From NCBI RefSeq assembly GCF_006715045.1, contig NZ_VFML01000002.1, positions 434,001 to 498,000 of the forward strand: a stretch of 64,000 nucleotides of DNA, written 5' to 3'. Shown piece by piece: positions 56,541-64,000 of this stretch. A model generated the notes under the pieces. That model ran no database searches. It was not told the origin of the DNA and saw nothing but the letters and a program-made list of their open reading frames with translations. The position numbers and the translations under genes are program-made. The DNA is from Amycolatopsis cihanbeyliensis. GTDB lineage: Bacteria > Actinomycetota > Actinomycetes > Mycobacteriales > Pseudonocardiaceae. Every line of letters starts with the position of its first letter. The stretch's first letter is position 1.

Positions 56541-56915
56541 ATGATGGGCACCATGAACAGCTCGACTGGAGCGAACGGCGACGCATGGCGAGGTGGCGAG
56601 ACCGGGACGGACGAAGGTGCCGAACCGGGGCCGAGCACGGCCGCCGGGCAACCGTCCGTTGCGGACCGCACGCGGATCGGTGCCGCCTGGGTCACCGCCA
56701 TCGTCGGCGCGCTCGTGCTGATCCTGCTGCTGATCTTCATCCTGCAGAACCAGGACGGCGTGACCGTGACCTTCCTCGGAATATCCGGTTCGCTGCCGCT
56801 GGGCGTGGCGCTGCTGCTGGCCGCTGTCGCCGGTGCGCTGCTGGTGGCGCTGCTCGGCGCGGCCCGCATCCTGCAACTGCGCCGCCGGTTCCGTCGCGCC
56901 GGCCGCCCGAGCTGA
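56541..56915 (+). CDS. LapA-domain membrane protein (DUF1049)
   Basis: 124 residues from ATG 56541, or 120 from ATG 56553. Hydrophilic N-terminal 45 residues (Glu/Gly-rich), then two adjacent helices ILLLIFILQNQDGVTVTFLG and PLGVALLLAAVAGALLVALL with the LapA-typical QN(Q/S) loop, and a basic C-terminal tail. Small inner-membrane protein, lipopolysaccharide-assembly protein in gram-negatives, unknown here. Confidence 0.85.
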   Translation: MMGTMNSSTGANGDAWRGGETGTDEGAEPGPSTAAGQPSVADRTRIGAAWVTAIVGALVLILLLIFILQNQDGVTVTFLGISGSLPLGVALLLAAVAGALLVALLGAARILQLRRRFRRAGRPS

Positions 56916-57345
56916 CCTCCGCGCCCGCCTCGACCGTCAGCTGTTGCCGACCAACGACGAGAACGGTCGGCTCCGCGTGGCCACCCCGACCGCGGCCCGG
57001 CAGGCGCAACGGCACGGCTCAACCGAGTGGAAGTCTTCGCCACCACGCATGAACTTCCCGAAGTCCGTACCCGTCGCGGGCGACGACAGGAGCACAGCCG
57101 TTGACAAGCAGAAAAATAGCGCGAAATAAATGTCGATAAAAACTGTAAGAAAATAACGTTCAAACGTGTCTACGTTGGAACTCGTCGCATCATGACTAAC
57201 TCACTACTCGCACCCCACAGGACGTCAGCCGCCTTGAGGTGCAGCCACAGCGCCAATCAGTAACGGCTTTGTGCCCGCGCACGAACTCCCTGTATAAAGG
57301 ATCAGATCTAGGAAGCGCTGACTTGACTGAGAACCAGGAGACGAC
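56916..57345. promoter_or_regulatory. AT-rich leader of the PDDEXK gene with candidate promoters
   Basis: The sequence changes from GC-rich to clearly AT-rich at about 57100. TTGACA (57101-57106) is followed 17 bp later by AAATAA. A second pair, TTGTGC (57269-57274) with TATAAA (57292-57297) at about 17-18 bp, lies 49 bp before the start. Upstream of 57100 there is only GC-rich non-coding sequence with no gene seen. Marks the left edge of a probable horizontally acquired insert. Confidence 0.5.
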
Positions 57346-58482
57346 GTGAGCATCACGGAGCGGGTCGCCGAACTGTCGGCCAAATTGAAACAGCAACGAG
57401 ACTCGGTCGAGACCGAGGAAGCCACTAAGAACGCCTTGGTGATGCCGTTTATCGGCAAAGTACTGGGCTATGACGTATTCAACCCAGCGGAGGTAGTTCC
57501 CGAATTCACCGCCGATGTAGGAACCAAGAAGGGCGAGAAGATTGACTACGCCCTGGTTCATGAGGGACATGTTCAGATCCTTATCGAAACCAAGAAAATA
57601 ACTGAGCCGTTACGCCTGGAGCATGCATCGCAACTGTTCCGCTACTTTTCGGTGACCAACGCCCGGATCGCAGTGCTGACCAATGGTCAGACCTGGGAAT
57701 TCTACACAGACCTCGATGAACCGAACAAGATGGACAGCAAGCCCTTCTTGGTACTCGATCTTGCTGCTATAGACCGGACACTGCTTCCGCCACTGGCCAA
57801 GCTGACCCGCGATTCATTCGACATCGATTCGGTCCTCAGCACCGCAGGCGAACTGAAGTACATCGGAACCATCAAGAGAATCTTGGCCGCGGAATTCAAG
57901 GATCCGAGTGATGAGTGGGTACGATTTCTTGCCGCACGTGTTTATGACGGTAAAAATATAACACAGAAAGTTCGTGAACAATTTTATCCCCTGGTCGAAA
58001 AGGCCGCGCATCAATTCCTGACCGAGCAGGTCAATGACCGGCTCAAGACGGCTCTGGGATCAGACGAGTCCGGCTCGTCTACCGTGGACACGGTACCGGT
58101 AACCCAACCCGCGGATCAAGCCGCAACCACAACCGAAAATCCCGAACAGGAGCGCGGCGACCGTTCTCGCGAAATCATCACCACCGAGGAAGAACTCGAG
58201 GCGTATCGAGTAGTGTGCGCCATCGTGTGTAGTGAGGTTTCCGCAGATCGCATCTTCGGCCGCGATACCAAGACTTATTTCGGTGTCCTACTCGACGACA
58301 ATAATCGTAAGCCTATCGCCCGCCTCTGGTTCAATCGTTCCCAGCGCTATCTTGGAGTATTTGACGAAAACAAGACCGAAACGCGCCTCCCCATCGAACG
58401 CGCCGAGGATATATATTCTCATTCTGACCAACTTCGCAAGACCGTTGCGGGCTATCTCTCAAGAATAAACGAGAAGGGTTGA
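57346..58482 (+). CDS. Stand-alone PDDEXK nuclease (type I restriction HsdR_N-like)
   Basis: 378 residues. PDDEXK elements: TKNALVMPFIGKVLGYDVF (motif I region), D67 (GEKIDYAL) and E81-T-K83 (ILIETKK), as in the HsdR N-terminal domain. The C-terminal part (about 280-378) is a separate domain (EAYRVVCAIVCSEVSADRIF; ARLWFNRSQRYLGVFDENKT). No methylase or specificity gene follows, so it is an orphan. Low GC, less biased codons than neighbours; start GTG with CCAGGAGACGAC. Likely horizontally acquired defence-type gene. Confidence 0.82.
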   Translation: MSITERVAELSAKLKQQRDSVETEEATKNALVMPFIGKVLGYDVFNPAEVVPEFTADVGTKKGEKIDYALVHEGHVQILIETKKITEPLRLEHASQLFRYFSVTNARIAVLTNGQTWEFYTDLDEPNKMDSKPFLVLDLAAIDRTLLPPLAKLTRDSFDIDSVLSTAGELKYIGTIKRILAAEFKDPSDEWVRFLAARVYDGKNITQKVREQFYPLVEKAAHQFLTEQVNDRLKTALGSDESGSSTVDTVPVTQPADQAATTTENPEQERGDRSREIITTEEELEAYRVVCAIVCSEVSADRIFGRDTKTYFGVLLDDNNRKPIARLWFNRSQRYLGVFDENKTETRLPIERAEDIYSHSDQLRKTVAGYLSRINEKG

Positions 58483-58716
58483 CCGAGCACCTTCGCCGAC
58501 ACTCACCGCATGGTCATATGCCGGACAAAGAAGGCCTCTGGTTCCAGTGCGGATCCCGCGACACGAGCGGAGCGTCCAATGAACCAGCCTCGGCAGGCGG
58601 TCGGTCGCACCTGACACTTTCCGCGATCCCGCATTGAGGACGATTCGCGTGCGCGGCCCGCACAGCGCGTCCTTCGAACCGGCGTCAGGGCGCCCGTCTG
58701 CCGCAGGCAAAAAAGG

Positions 58717-58745
58717 CTAGTACAACGTACTAGTACTATGTACTA
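58717..58745. promoter_or_regulatory. Tandem palindromic operators before a TetR gene
   Basis: CTAGTAC-AAC-GTACTAG (58717-58733) and TAGTAC-TAT-GTACTA (58731-58745) are perfect inverted repeats, 3-nt centres, sharing TAG, with centres 13-14 bp apart. They end 53 bp before the TetR ATG 58799. Expected binding sites of that regulator. Confidence 0.82.
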
Positions 58746-58798
58746 TAGAATCGATGACGTCGGCAGCCGGTGGCGACGTCCAGAGACACGGGGGTGCG

Positions 58799-59383
58799 AT
58801 GAGCGGCAACAAACGTTCGGACATCGTGGAAGCCGCCGCGCGGATAGCGTCGGAGTCCGGAATCGCCGCGGTCACGGTCCGCGCGGTCGCCGCCCGCGCG
58901 GGATGCGGGCTCGGCACGCTCCGGCACTACTTTCCGGCCCAACACGAGCTGATCGACGCGATCCTTCCGCACTTGCTCGACCAGCAGCTGCACGATGACG
59001 GTATCGACGACACCGACCGCCCGCGTGCGGCCCGGCTCGCCACGCTCATGGTGCAGTTCCTCCCTCCCGCCGATGACCAGGACGGCGACAAGATGCTGTC
59101 GTTCTGGTTCGAGATGTCCGCCTCCGCGCTTTCCGTGGATGCGGCACCCGGTGCGACCCGGCAACTGGCGATCCTGACGACGCGAAGCCATCAACGGGTT
59201 CGCCAGTGGTTGCGGGAACTCGCCCCCGAACGGGCGGACGACGTCGAGTGGCTTGAGGATACCGCCGACGGCCTGATCAGCCTCTGCAGTGGCTTGTGCC
59301 TCGAAGCCCTGACACCGGGATCCCCGGTCACGCTCCCGCGCGCACGACACCTTCTGGAGCGGGCGGCCGACCGCGCGTTCTAG
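58799..59383 (+). CDS. TetR-family regulator
   Basis: 194 residues from ATG 58799 (GGGGGTGCG upstream). HTH: VTVRAVAARAGCGLGTLRHY then FPAQHELI. Fits the TetR_C group with a short ligand domain. Preceded by tandem palindromic operators and followed 41 bp later by a secreted peptidase, which it probably controls with itself. Confidence 0.9.
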   Translation: MSGNKRSDIVEAAARIASESGIAAVTVRAVAARAGCGLGTLRHYFPAQHELIDAILPHLLDQQLHDDGIDDTDRPRAARLATLMVQFLPPADDQDGDKMLSFWFEMSASALSVDAAPGATRQLAILTTRSHQRVRQWLRELAPERADDVEWLEDTADGLISLCSGLCLEALTPGSPVTLPRARHLLERAADRAF

Positions 59384-59424
59384 CCACGTCCCAATGCCAG
59401 CTCGACACACCGAGGAGTGAGTTC

Positions 59425-61017
59425 ATGATCTGTCGGCGCAGGCGCCGTCGCCTGGCACAGGCCGCGACGGCCGTGCTCGTTCCCCTGCTGCTGGCCGGCG
59501 CCACACCGGCGGTGGGCGGTACGGCAGGCCATCCGCGACAGCCCGGCCTGGAGTGGCGGGACTGCCCGGACGACGCCGTGTTGAAGTGTGCGTCGTTGAG
59601 CGTTCCCCTGGACCATGCCGACCCCGGCGGGGATCGGATCAACCTCGCGCTGGTGAAGGCGCCTGCGGCCGACCCGGAGCTGAAGCTGGGTTCGCTTGTG
59701 CTGAATCGGGGCGGCCCGGGATTCTCCAGTACCGAGTACCTGCGTCTGGTCGAGGATGGGCAGCTCACCTCCCCCGTGGATCAGCGGGTCTGGGATCGCT
59801 ACGATGTCATCGGTCTCGATCAGCGCGGGGTCGGCCAGGCTCGGCCCACCGTGAAATGCTTCACCTCACCCGGCGAGCGCGACGAATTCAACGCCGATGT
59901 TCCGGTGTTCCCGACAACCACGCGGCAGGCATGGTTCCGGGCGGCCAAGGACGCCGAGTTCGCCGCGCGCTGCCGCAGGCACACCGGAGCATTGCTCGAC
60001 CATATGTCCACCGCGATCGTGGCCAGGGACCTGGACCTGGTGCGCCAAGCGCTGGGCGAGCGACGACTGAACTTCCTCGGCCAGTCCTACGGCGTGCACC
60101 TGGGGCTGGCGTACGCGAACCTGTTCCCGCGACAGGTGGGTTCACTCGTACTCGACAGCGTGCTGAACCCGGCACGTTTTCTCACTGGTCCAGATTGGAC
60201 CGTACCGTCCGAGCGCGTCGGATCGGACGTCGCGACTGACGCTACGCTCCGCGAGTTCCTCAGGCTGTGCGCGGAGGGTGCGTCGTGTGCCTTCGCCGAG
60301 CACGATCCACGCCGGGCATTCGACACGCTGATGGCGAAGCTCGAAGACGAACCCCTCCGGCTCAGCGCTCGGGACGGCACGAACGTCACGCTCACCTACC
60401 CGAAGCTCGTCGCGTTCACCGGTGGTGTGCTCTATCAACCAGTAGCGTGGGAGCTGCTGGCCAACATGCTCGACCTGACTTATCGGGTCCAGCGGGAGCC
60501 TACCGAGTCGGCTACCGCCGACCTCGCGGAACTGGTCCGGCTCATCGACGTGAACGGACTCGACGATCCCTATTCCGGCCTCAAGGGCACCTACTCCGCG
60601 ATCACGTGCAATGACGTCGACCTGCCCGACCATCCGCTCGCCTGGTGGGCGGCGGCATGGCGACGAGCGCCGGCCGCCGGGCGTTTCGCGGCGCTGCGTG
60701 CCTACAGCACGAGCGTCTGCGCGGGATGGCAAGCGGAACCGCGCGAGCGCTACACCGGCCCGTGGTCCGTGCGCACGGAGAAGCCGATACTGATCCTCAC
60801 CAGTCGCTTCGACCCTTCGACCCCGGCCACCGGCGCTGTCCACCTGCACCACCTGCTACCGAACAGCAGGCTGCTCGTCAACGAAGGGTGGGGGCACGTC
60901 ACCAGCCAGCAGTCGACCTGCGTGGTCGACGCGACCTCCGCCTATCTCGCGAAGGACACCCTTCCTGGATCAGGTGAGTCCTGTAGCCCCGACCTCGTTC
61001 CGTTCAGTGCGGGATGA
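59425..61017 (+). CDS. Secreted alpha/beta hydrolase, TAP-like peptidase
   Basis: 530 residues from ATG 59425 (GAGGAGTGAGTTC upstream). Signal peptide RRRRRRLAQAATAVLVPLLL to about ATPAVGG. Catalytic Ser in FLGQSYGVHLG and C-terminal TAP domain with NEGWGHVTS; the opening WRDCPDDAVLKCASLSVPLDHADP is the family's. Same protein family as the hydrolase at 31.6-33.0 kb, but with about 55 more residues and low visible identity. Last readable gene of the TetR unit. Confidence 0.9.
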   Translation: MICRRRRRRLAQAATAVLVPLLLAGATPAVGGTAGHPRQPGLEWRDCPDDAVLKCASLSVPLDHADPGGDRINLALVKAPAADPELKLGSLVLNRGGPGFSSTEYLRLVEDGQLTSPVDQRVWDRYDVIGLDQRGVGQARPTVKCFTSPGERDEFNADVPVFPTTTRQAWFRAAKDAEFAARCRRHTGALLDHMSTAIVARDLDLVRQALGERRLNFLGQSYGVHLGLAYANLFPRQVGSLVLDSVLNPARFLTGPDWTVPSERVGSDVATDATLREFLRLCAEGASCAFAEHDPRRAFDTLMAKLEDEPLRLSARDGTNVTLTYPKLVAFTGGVLYQPVAWELLANMLDLTYRVQREPTESATADLAELVRLIDVNGLDDPYSGLKGTYSAITCNDVDLPDHPLAWWAAAWRRAPAAGRFAALRAYSTSVCAGWQAEPRERYTGPWSVRTEKPILILTSRFDPSTPATGAVHLHHLLPNSRLLVNEGWGHVTSQQSTCVVDATSAYLAKDTLPGSGESCSPDLVPFSAG

Positions 61018-61844
61018 ACACGCGATCGTGCGGGCGGTTGCCGGGCCCGCGTCGGTACCAACCGCTGCTGGACACCTTGTCGGCACGGCGATGCGCAGAG
61101 GCGAGTGCGCCGCCGTTCACCGGGACCGGATCCGGAAATCGACGAAGTCCCTCGACGTCGTCGCCTCGTACGACATGAGCAACATCGTCGGAGACCACCA
61201 AGCGGTACGCGCACCCGGTCGAAACGCATGAGGAGAGCATTCGCGAGGCCCTGCGGGGCAAACCGGCCGGCGAACCCGACGACGCTCAGCTACGGGCTCT
61301 GCTCGAGTGGCGGGCCGCCGAGGATCCGGGGGCGTGGGGGCGCGGCGTTGGCGTCGCTCGGCAAGCCGGGCACAGCCGAGCCGACAGATCATTCCGTTCG
61401 ATCGTCGCCGCAGGTCAGCGGGATAGTTGATCGGTGGGCCTAACGTGGCACAACCCGAACTCTTTGGTCCTTGTCGAAGGCCCGGAGATCGCGATTCGCC
61501 CGGTGGGTGTCCGATGCCTTCTCTCCCAGATTGCGCAGGTCAACAGCGCTGGCGGTGATGAAGCGCCGTAAGTCCGGGAAGCACCGATCACCGCCCGTGC
61601 CGTGATCCGCTCCTCGCCCCAGTGACTTCCGTCGAAGGATGCGCGGGTCAAGCGCCGAGGTGGCGGGTTTCGATGATCGTGTCTACAGGGTGGGAAGGTG
61701 AGCAGTCAGCGCGCCCTTGATTCAGCGCGTCGTTCGTAGCGTGAGCGTGCGAGCCGGTAGGCCGTTCGGAGGTACCCGGCTGGCGGCGGCTGTTTGTGAT
61801 CGTAAACCCAGAGGAGTGGTCGTCAGCTGCGTGCGTTCGAACCG
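61018..61844. other. 827-bp stretch holding only gene fragments
   Basis: No complete gene. A plus-strand piece (about 61202-61420) has THEESIREALRGKPAGEPDD then AQLRALLEWRAAEDPGAW, readable without an upstream start. A minus-strand piece (61440-61610) reads ...DRCFPDLRRFITASAVDLRN then LGEKASDTHRANRDLRAFDK, up to VVPR and stop at 61440-61442; the sequence before it shifts frame. Families are not recognised. Probably decayed genes bordering the SigJ operon. Confidence 0.4.
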
Positions 61845-62240
61845 TCAAAGGGGCCGGAGCCTCCGCTCGGTGAGCACGAGCAGACCGGCCGGCAAGGCGA
61901 TCGCGAGGCCGAGCGCGACCATGAGCAGTGTGGCGGTCGACGGCCCGAGGTGATCGAGCATGGTCAGATGTACGAAGAAGTGCGGGACCGCCCAGGTCAG
62001 GTACATAACTAGTGCGGTCCGAGTCATCCATGGTCCCATATGGATGGTCGCGGCACCGAGCACCACGGCGCTGGCAAGTGTCATGGCGCCGTAGTCACGC
62101 ATCAGATGCTCGTTGTAGGCCATGCCCATTCCGACCACCTCGAGCGCGAAGAACCGCGCCGGGAAGAACAGCGCCCACACGCCGACGACAATCTGGGTCG
62201 CGGCGAGAAACCCGAGACCGACGCGAAGCCACCGCCGCAT
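61845..62240 (-). CDS. Small four-helix membrane protein
   Basis: 131 residues with four predicted helices (WLRVGLGFLAATQIVVGVWA; ASAVVLGAATIHMG; TALVMYLTWAVPHFFVHL; TLLMVALGLAIALPAG). Conserved hypothetical in actinobacteria, DoxX/DUF4345-like by shape. Its ATG overlaps the preceding gene's TGA by one base (TGATG), so it is translationally coupled to the SDR. Function unknown. Confidence 0.78.
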   Translation of the reverse strand: MRRWLRVGLGFLAATQIVVGVWALFFPARFFALEVVGMGMAYNEHLMRDYGAMTLASAVVLGAATIHMGPWMTRTALVMYLTWAVPHFFVHLTMLDHLGPSTATLLMVALGLAIALPAGLLVLTERRLRPL

Positions 62241-63013
62241 CACCGGCTCCGTCCGTGCGCACGGTCTCCGGCCAGGAAGTCGTCGAACGTGATCCGCCCG
62301 GCAGCCCGATTCGGGGTGAGGTGATGCCCTGCGCGATAGTCCCGGATCGCCTTGCCGGGCAAGGGAACGGCACACACCGGCCGTCGGCGGCCGATCGCAC
62401 GGAGGTAGTTGCGGGCCAGTTCGGCGGCCTCCCGCACCTCCGGGCCGCCGATGTCCGGCACCCGGTTCGCGGCCGATTCTGCCGCGAGCGTGACCAGTTG
62501 GTCGGCCACCTCCGTGACGTCGATCGGCTGGAAATGCACCTTCGACGGCATCAGCGTCACCGGCAGCAGGCGTTGGACATCGCACATGGTGGCGATCAGG
62601 TCGTGGAACTGGGTCGCGCGCAGGATCGTCCACGGCAGTCCGGAGTGCTCGACCAGCCGTTCGCACGCCAGCTTCGCTCGGTAGTAGCCGAGCGCGACGT
62701 AGTCGATACCGACGATCGACACGTATACCAGGTGCGGGCCGCCCGCCGCTTTCGCGGCCTCGATCAGGTTGCCGGTCGAAGCCACATCGCCTCGCCCGTT
62801 GGTGGTCGCCAGGTGGATGATCACGTCCGCTTCGGCGGCCGCACCGGCCAGCCCGCTGCCGGTGCGCAGATCACCCACCACCCAACAGTGAGCGGCCGGC
62901 TCCCGCCTTCTGCGGGTCAGCACCCGCACGTCGTGGCCCGTATCGAGCAGTCGCGGCACCAGCGCGCGCCCGAGCCGTCCAGTGCCGCCGGTGACCAGAA
63001 CCTGTTTCGTCAT
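62240..63013 (-). CDS. NAD(P)-binding oxidoreductase (atypical SDR)
   Basis: 257 residues. Rossmann motif TGGTGRLG (8-15) with R-G-like LTRRRREP, then a divergent catalytic part (YVSIVGIDYVALGYYRAKLA, YxxxK-like Y-x-x-A-K) and the C-terminal PNRAAGRITFDDFLAGDRAH. NmrA/atypical SDR, possibly a sensor or epimerase rather than a classical dehydrogenase. Lies 38 bp after a SigJ-type sigma gene and is likely its target. Confidence 0.88.
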   Translation of the reverse strand: MTKQVLVTGGTGRLGRALVPRLLDTGHDVRVLTRRRREPAAHCWVVGDLRTGSGLAGAAAEADVIIHLATTNGRGDVASTGNLIEAAKAAGGPHLVYVSIVGIDYVALGYYRAKLACERLVEHSGLPWTILRATQFHDLIATMCDVQRLLPVTLMPSKVHFQPIDVTEVADQLVTLAAESAANRVPDIGGPEVREAAELARNYLRAIGRRRPVCAVPLPGKAIRDYRAGHHLTPNRAAGRITFDDFLAGDRAHGRSR

Positions 63014-63051
63014 GCGTCGCTCCGTGGTGGCTGGAATCTCGCCTTGCACCA

Positions 63052-63948
63052 CTAGGAACCGAGTGACTCCTCGGAATGTGACAACCGGGTCAGTTGCGCG
63101 CCGACGAACCGGAGCTTGTCCGGGTTGGCGACGATCCGGATGCCGGTAATCTGGCCGTCCACGATCTCTGGCACCAAAACACCGAGCAGCGTGGATGCGA
63201 ACCAACCGAGTACCGCCGGAGTGCCGTTCACCTCGCGGATGGACACCGTGAGATCTTCGACATACCGGCTGGTGACGGTCGCCAGATACCGCGCCACCTT
63301 CTCCGCGCCGCGCACAGGCAACCGGGTACACCGAGCGTGCCGCCACCGTCGGCGACCGATGTGACGTCCTCGGCGAGTATCCGCTCCAGGCCGGCGAGGT
63401 CACCGCCGCGGCGTCGAGGAACCGCTCGACCAGCATCCGATTCTTGGGGACGTCGCCCGCGGACCGCGGGAGCCCGGCGTCTGACAGCCGTTTCCGCGCC
63501 CGGCTGTGCAACTTCCGGCAGTTCGACTCCGAAAGCTTGACCAGTTCAGCCACCTCGCGATGGCTGTAGCCGAACGCTTCACGCAGCACGAAAACCGCCC
63601 GCTCGCCTGGGGTGAGCCGTTCGGCGAGCACCAGGAAGGCCAGCGATACCGTGCCCCGCTGCTCTGCCGTCTCCATCGGCCCCAGCGCGCTATCGGAGGT
63701 CAGCACCGGCTCCGGCAGCCACTGTCCGACATAGCGTTCTCGACGACTCAGGGCCGACCCGAGCCGGTTCAGGCATATGTTGGTGGTGACCTTGACCAGC
63801 CACGCGGACGGCTCCTTGACCGAGCCCGGTTCGGTGCCGTACCACCGCAGGAAGACGTCCTGAACGACATCCTCCGCGTCCGCGGCGCCGAACCGAGCAT
63901 CCGGTACGCCAGGCCGAACAGCCGCGGCCGTTGCCGCTCGAACTCCAC
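63052..63948 (-). pseudogene. sigJ: SigJ-type ECF sigma factor, three frameshifts
   Basis: ECF sigma (group with a SnoaL-like C-terminal domain). Start GTG 63948 (VEFERQRPRLFGLAYRMLGS). The sequence then needs one base near 63887 (GGCGCCGCGG, expected GGCGGCCGCGG) to continue AAADAEDVVQDVFLRWYG. Sigma region 4 (TPGERAVFVLREAFGYSHRE) is intact. A second slip near 63405 (GCCGCGGCGGTGAC) before GDLAGLERILAEDVTS and a third near 63325 before LPVRGAEKVARYL restore the SnoaL domain, which ends LSHSEESLGS at 63052. Either decayed or uncorrected contig-end errors. Heads the SDR/membrane-protein operon. Confidence 0.85.
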
Positions 63949-64000
63949 GACCGGCGCGGATCCGGGGCTTCTCCCTGGACGGTTTACGGCCGCAGTTCTC

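Noticed and set aside
57346..58482. Complete type I restriction system
   Set aside because: Only an HsdR_N-like nuclease is present; no helicase domain, HsdM or HsdS.

Overview
The window reads as chromosome of a high-GC actinomycete, most likely a member of the Pseudonocardiaceae (Amycolatopsis/Prauserella-like). The evidence is third codon positions that are almost all G/C, many GTG starts, twin-arginine lipoproteins, an IF-2 with a long Gly/Arg-rich N-terminal tract, and the gene order rimP-nusA-ylxR-infB-DUF503-rbfA, truB-ribF, rpsO-pnp-M16 peptidase-dapB. The placement is by inspection only; no marker gene search could be run.

Layout. 1-3.3 kb: a frameshifted flavin monooxygenase, a Tat-exported protein, a broken NmrA-type oxidoreductase and a GtrA membrane protein. 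3.4-22.8 kb: the housekeeping block on the minus strand. Read in transcription order it is rimP, nusA, ylxR, infB, DUF503, rbfA, then (after an oppositely oriented TRM11-type methyltransferase) a MATE and an MFS transporter, truB, ribF, an HTH protein, a 2H phosphodiesterase, rpsO, pnp, an M16 peptidase, dapB and a TPR protein. 22.9-37 kb: envelope and accessory genes, namely a DUF4439 lipoprotein, a decayed aminotransferase, a bPH protein, a GT39-type mannosyltransferase, an ABC-2 exporter facing a DesK/NarL two-component pair, a secreted TAP-type peptidase, a TetR/dehydratase/GNAT group and a DUF6308 protein. 37-46 kb: a DNA-repair and stress stretch with a very unusual EndoQ-UvrD fusion, an MscS channel, a split Tat-amidase, and a WYL regulator facing an epoxide hydrolase/AlkZ-like glycosylase pair. 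46-48.5 kb: a complete IS256-family element with an 8-bp target duplication that landed on the stop codon of an HNH/DUF222 gene. 48.6-64 kb: accessory genes, namely FHA, a serine hydrolase, an ImmA/IrrE peptidase with its MAB_1171c membrane partner, a TetR/RdmE-like hydroxylase/second-ArgRS cassette, an AT-rich PDDEXK island, a TetR/TAP-peptidase pair, and a SigJ-NAD(P)-binding-membrane protein operon whose sigma gene carries three frameshifts.

How it fits together. The conserved block builds ribosomes, initiates and matures translation, and turns over RNA; all of its genes are intact. By contrast at least six accessory genes carry frameshifts or internal deletions (FMO, NmrA, class-V aminotransferase, second argS, sigJ, DUF222). 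This points to real gene decay in the accessory part, although uncorrected indels cannot be excluded.

The most interesting items are: a dispersed ~110-bp palindromic repeat in two copies whose stems covary; the EndoQ-UvrD fusion; the epoxide hydrolase plus AlkZ-like operon under a WYL regulator; the TetR-controlled hydroxylase/ArgRS cassette with clear tandem operators; and a Tat signal peptide separated from its amidase by a single base in a G6 tract.
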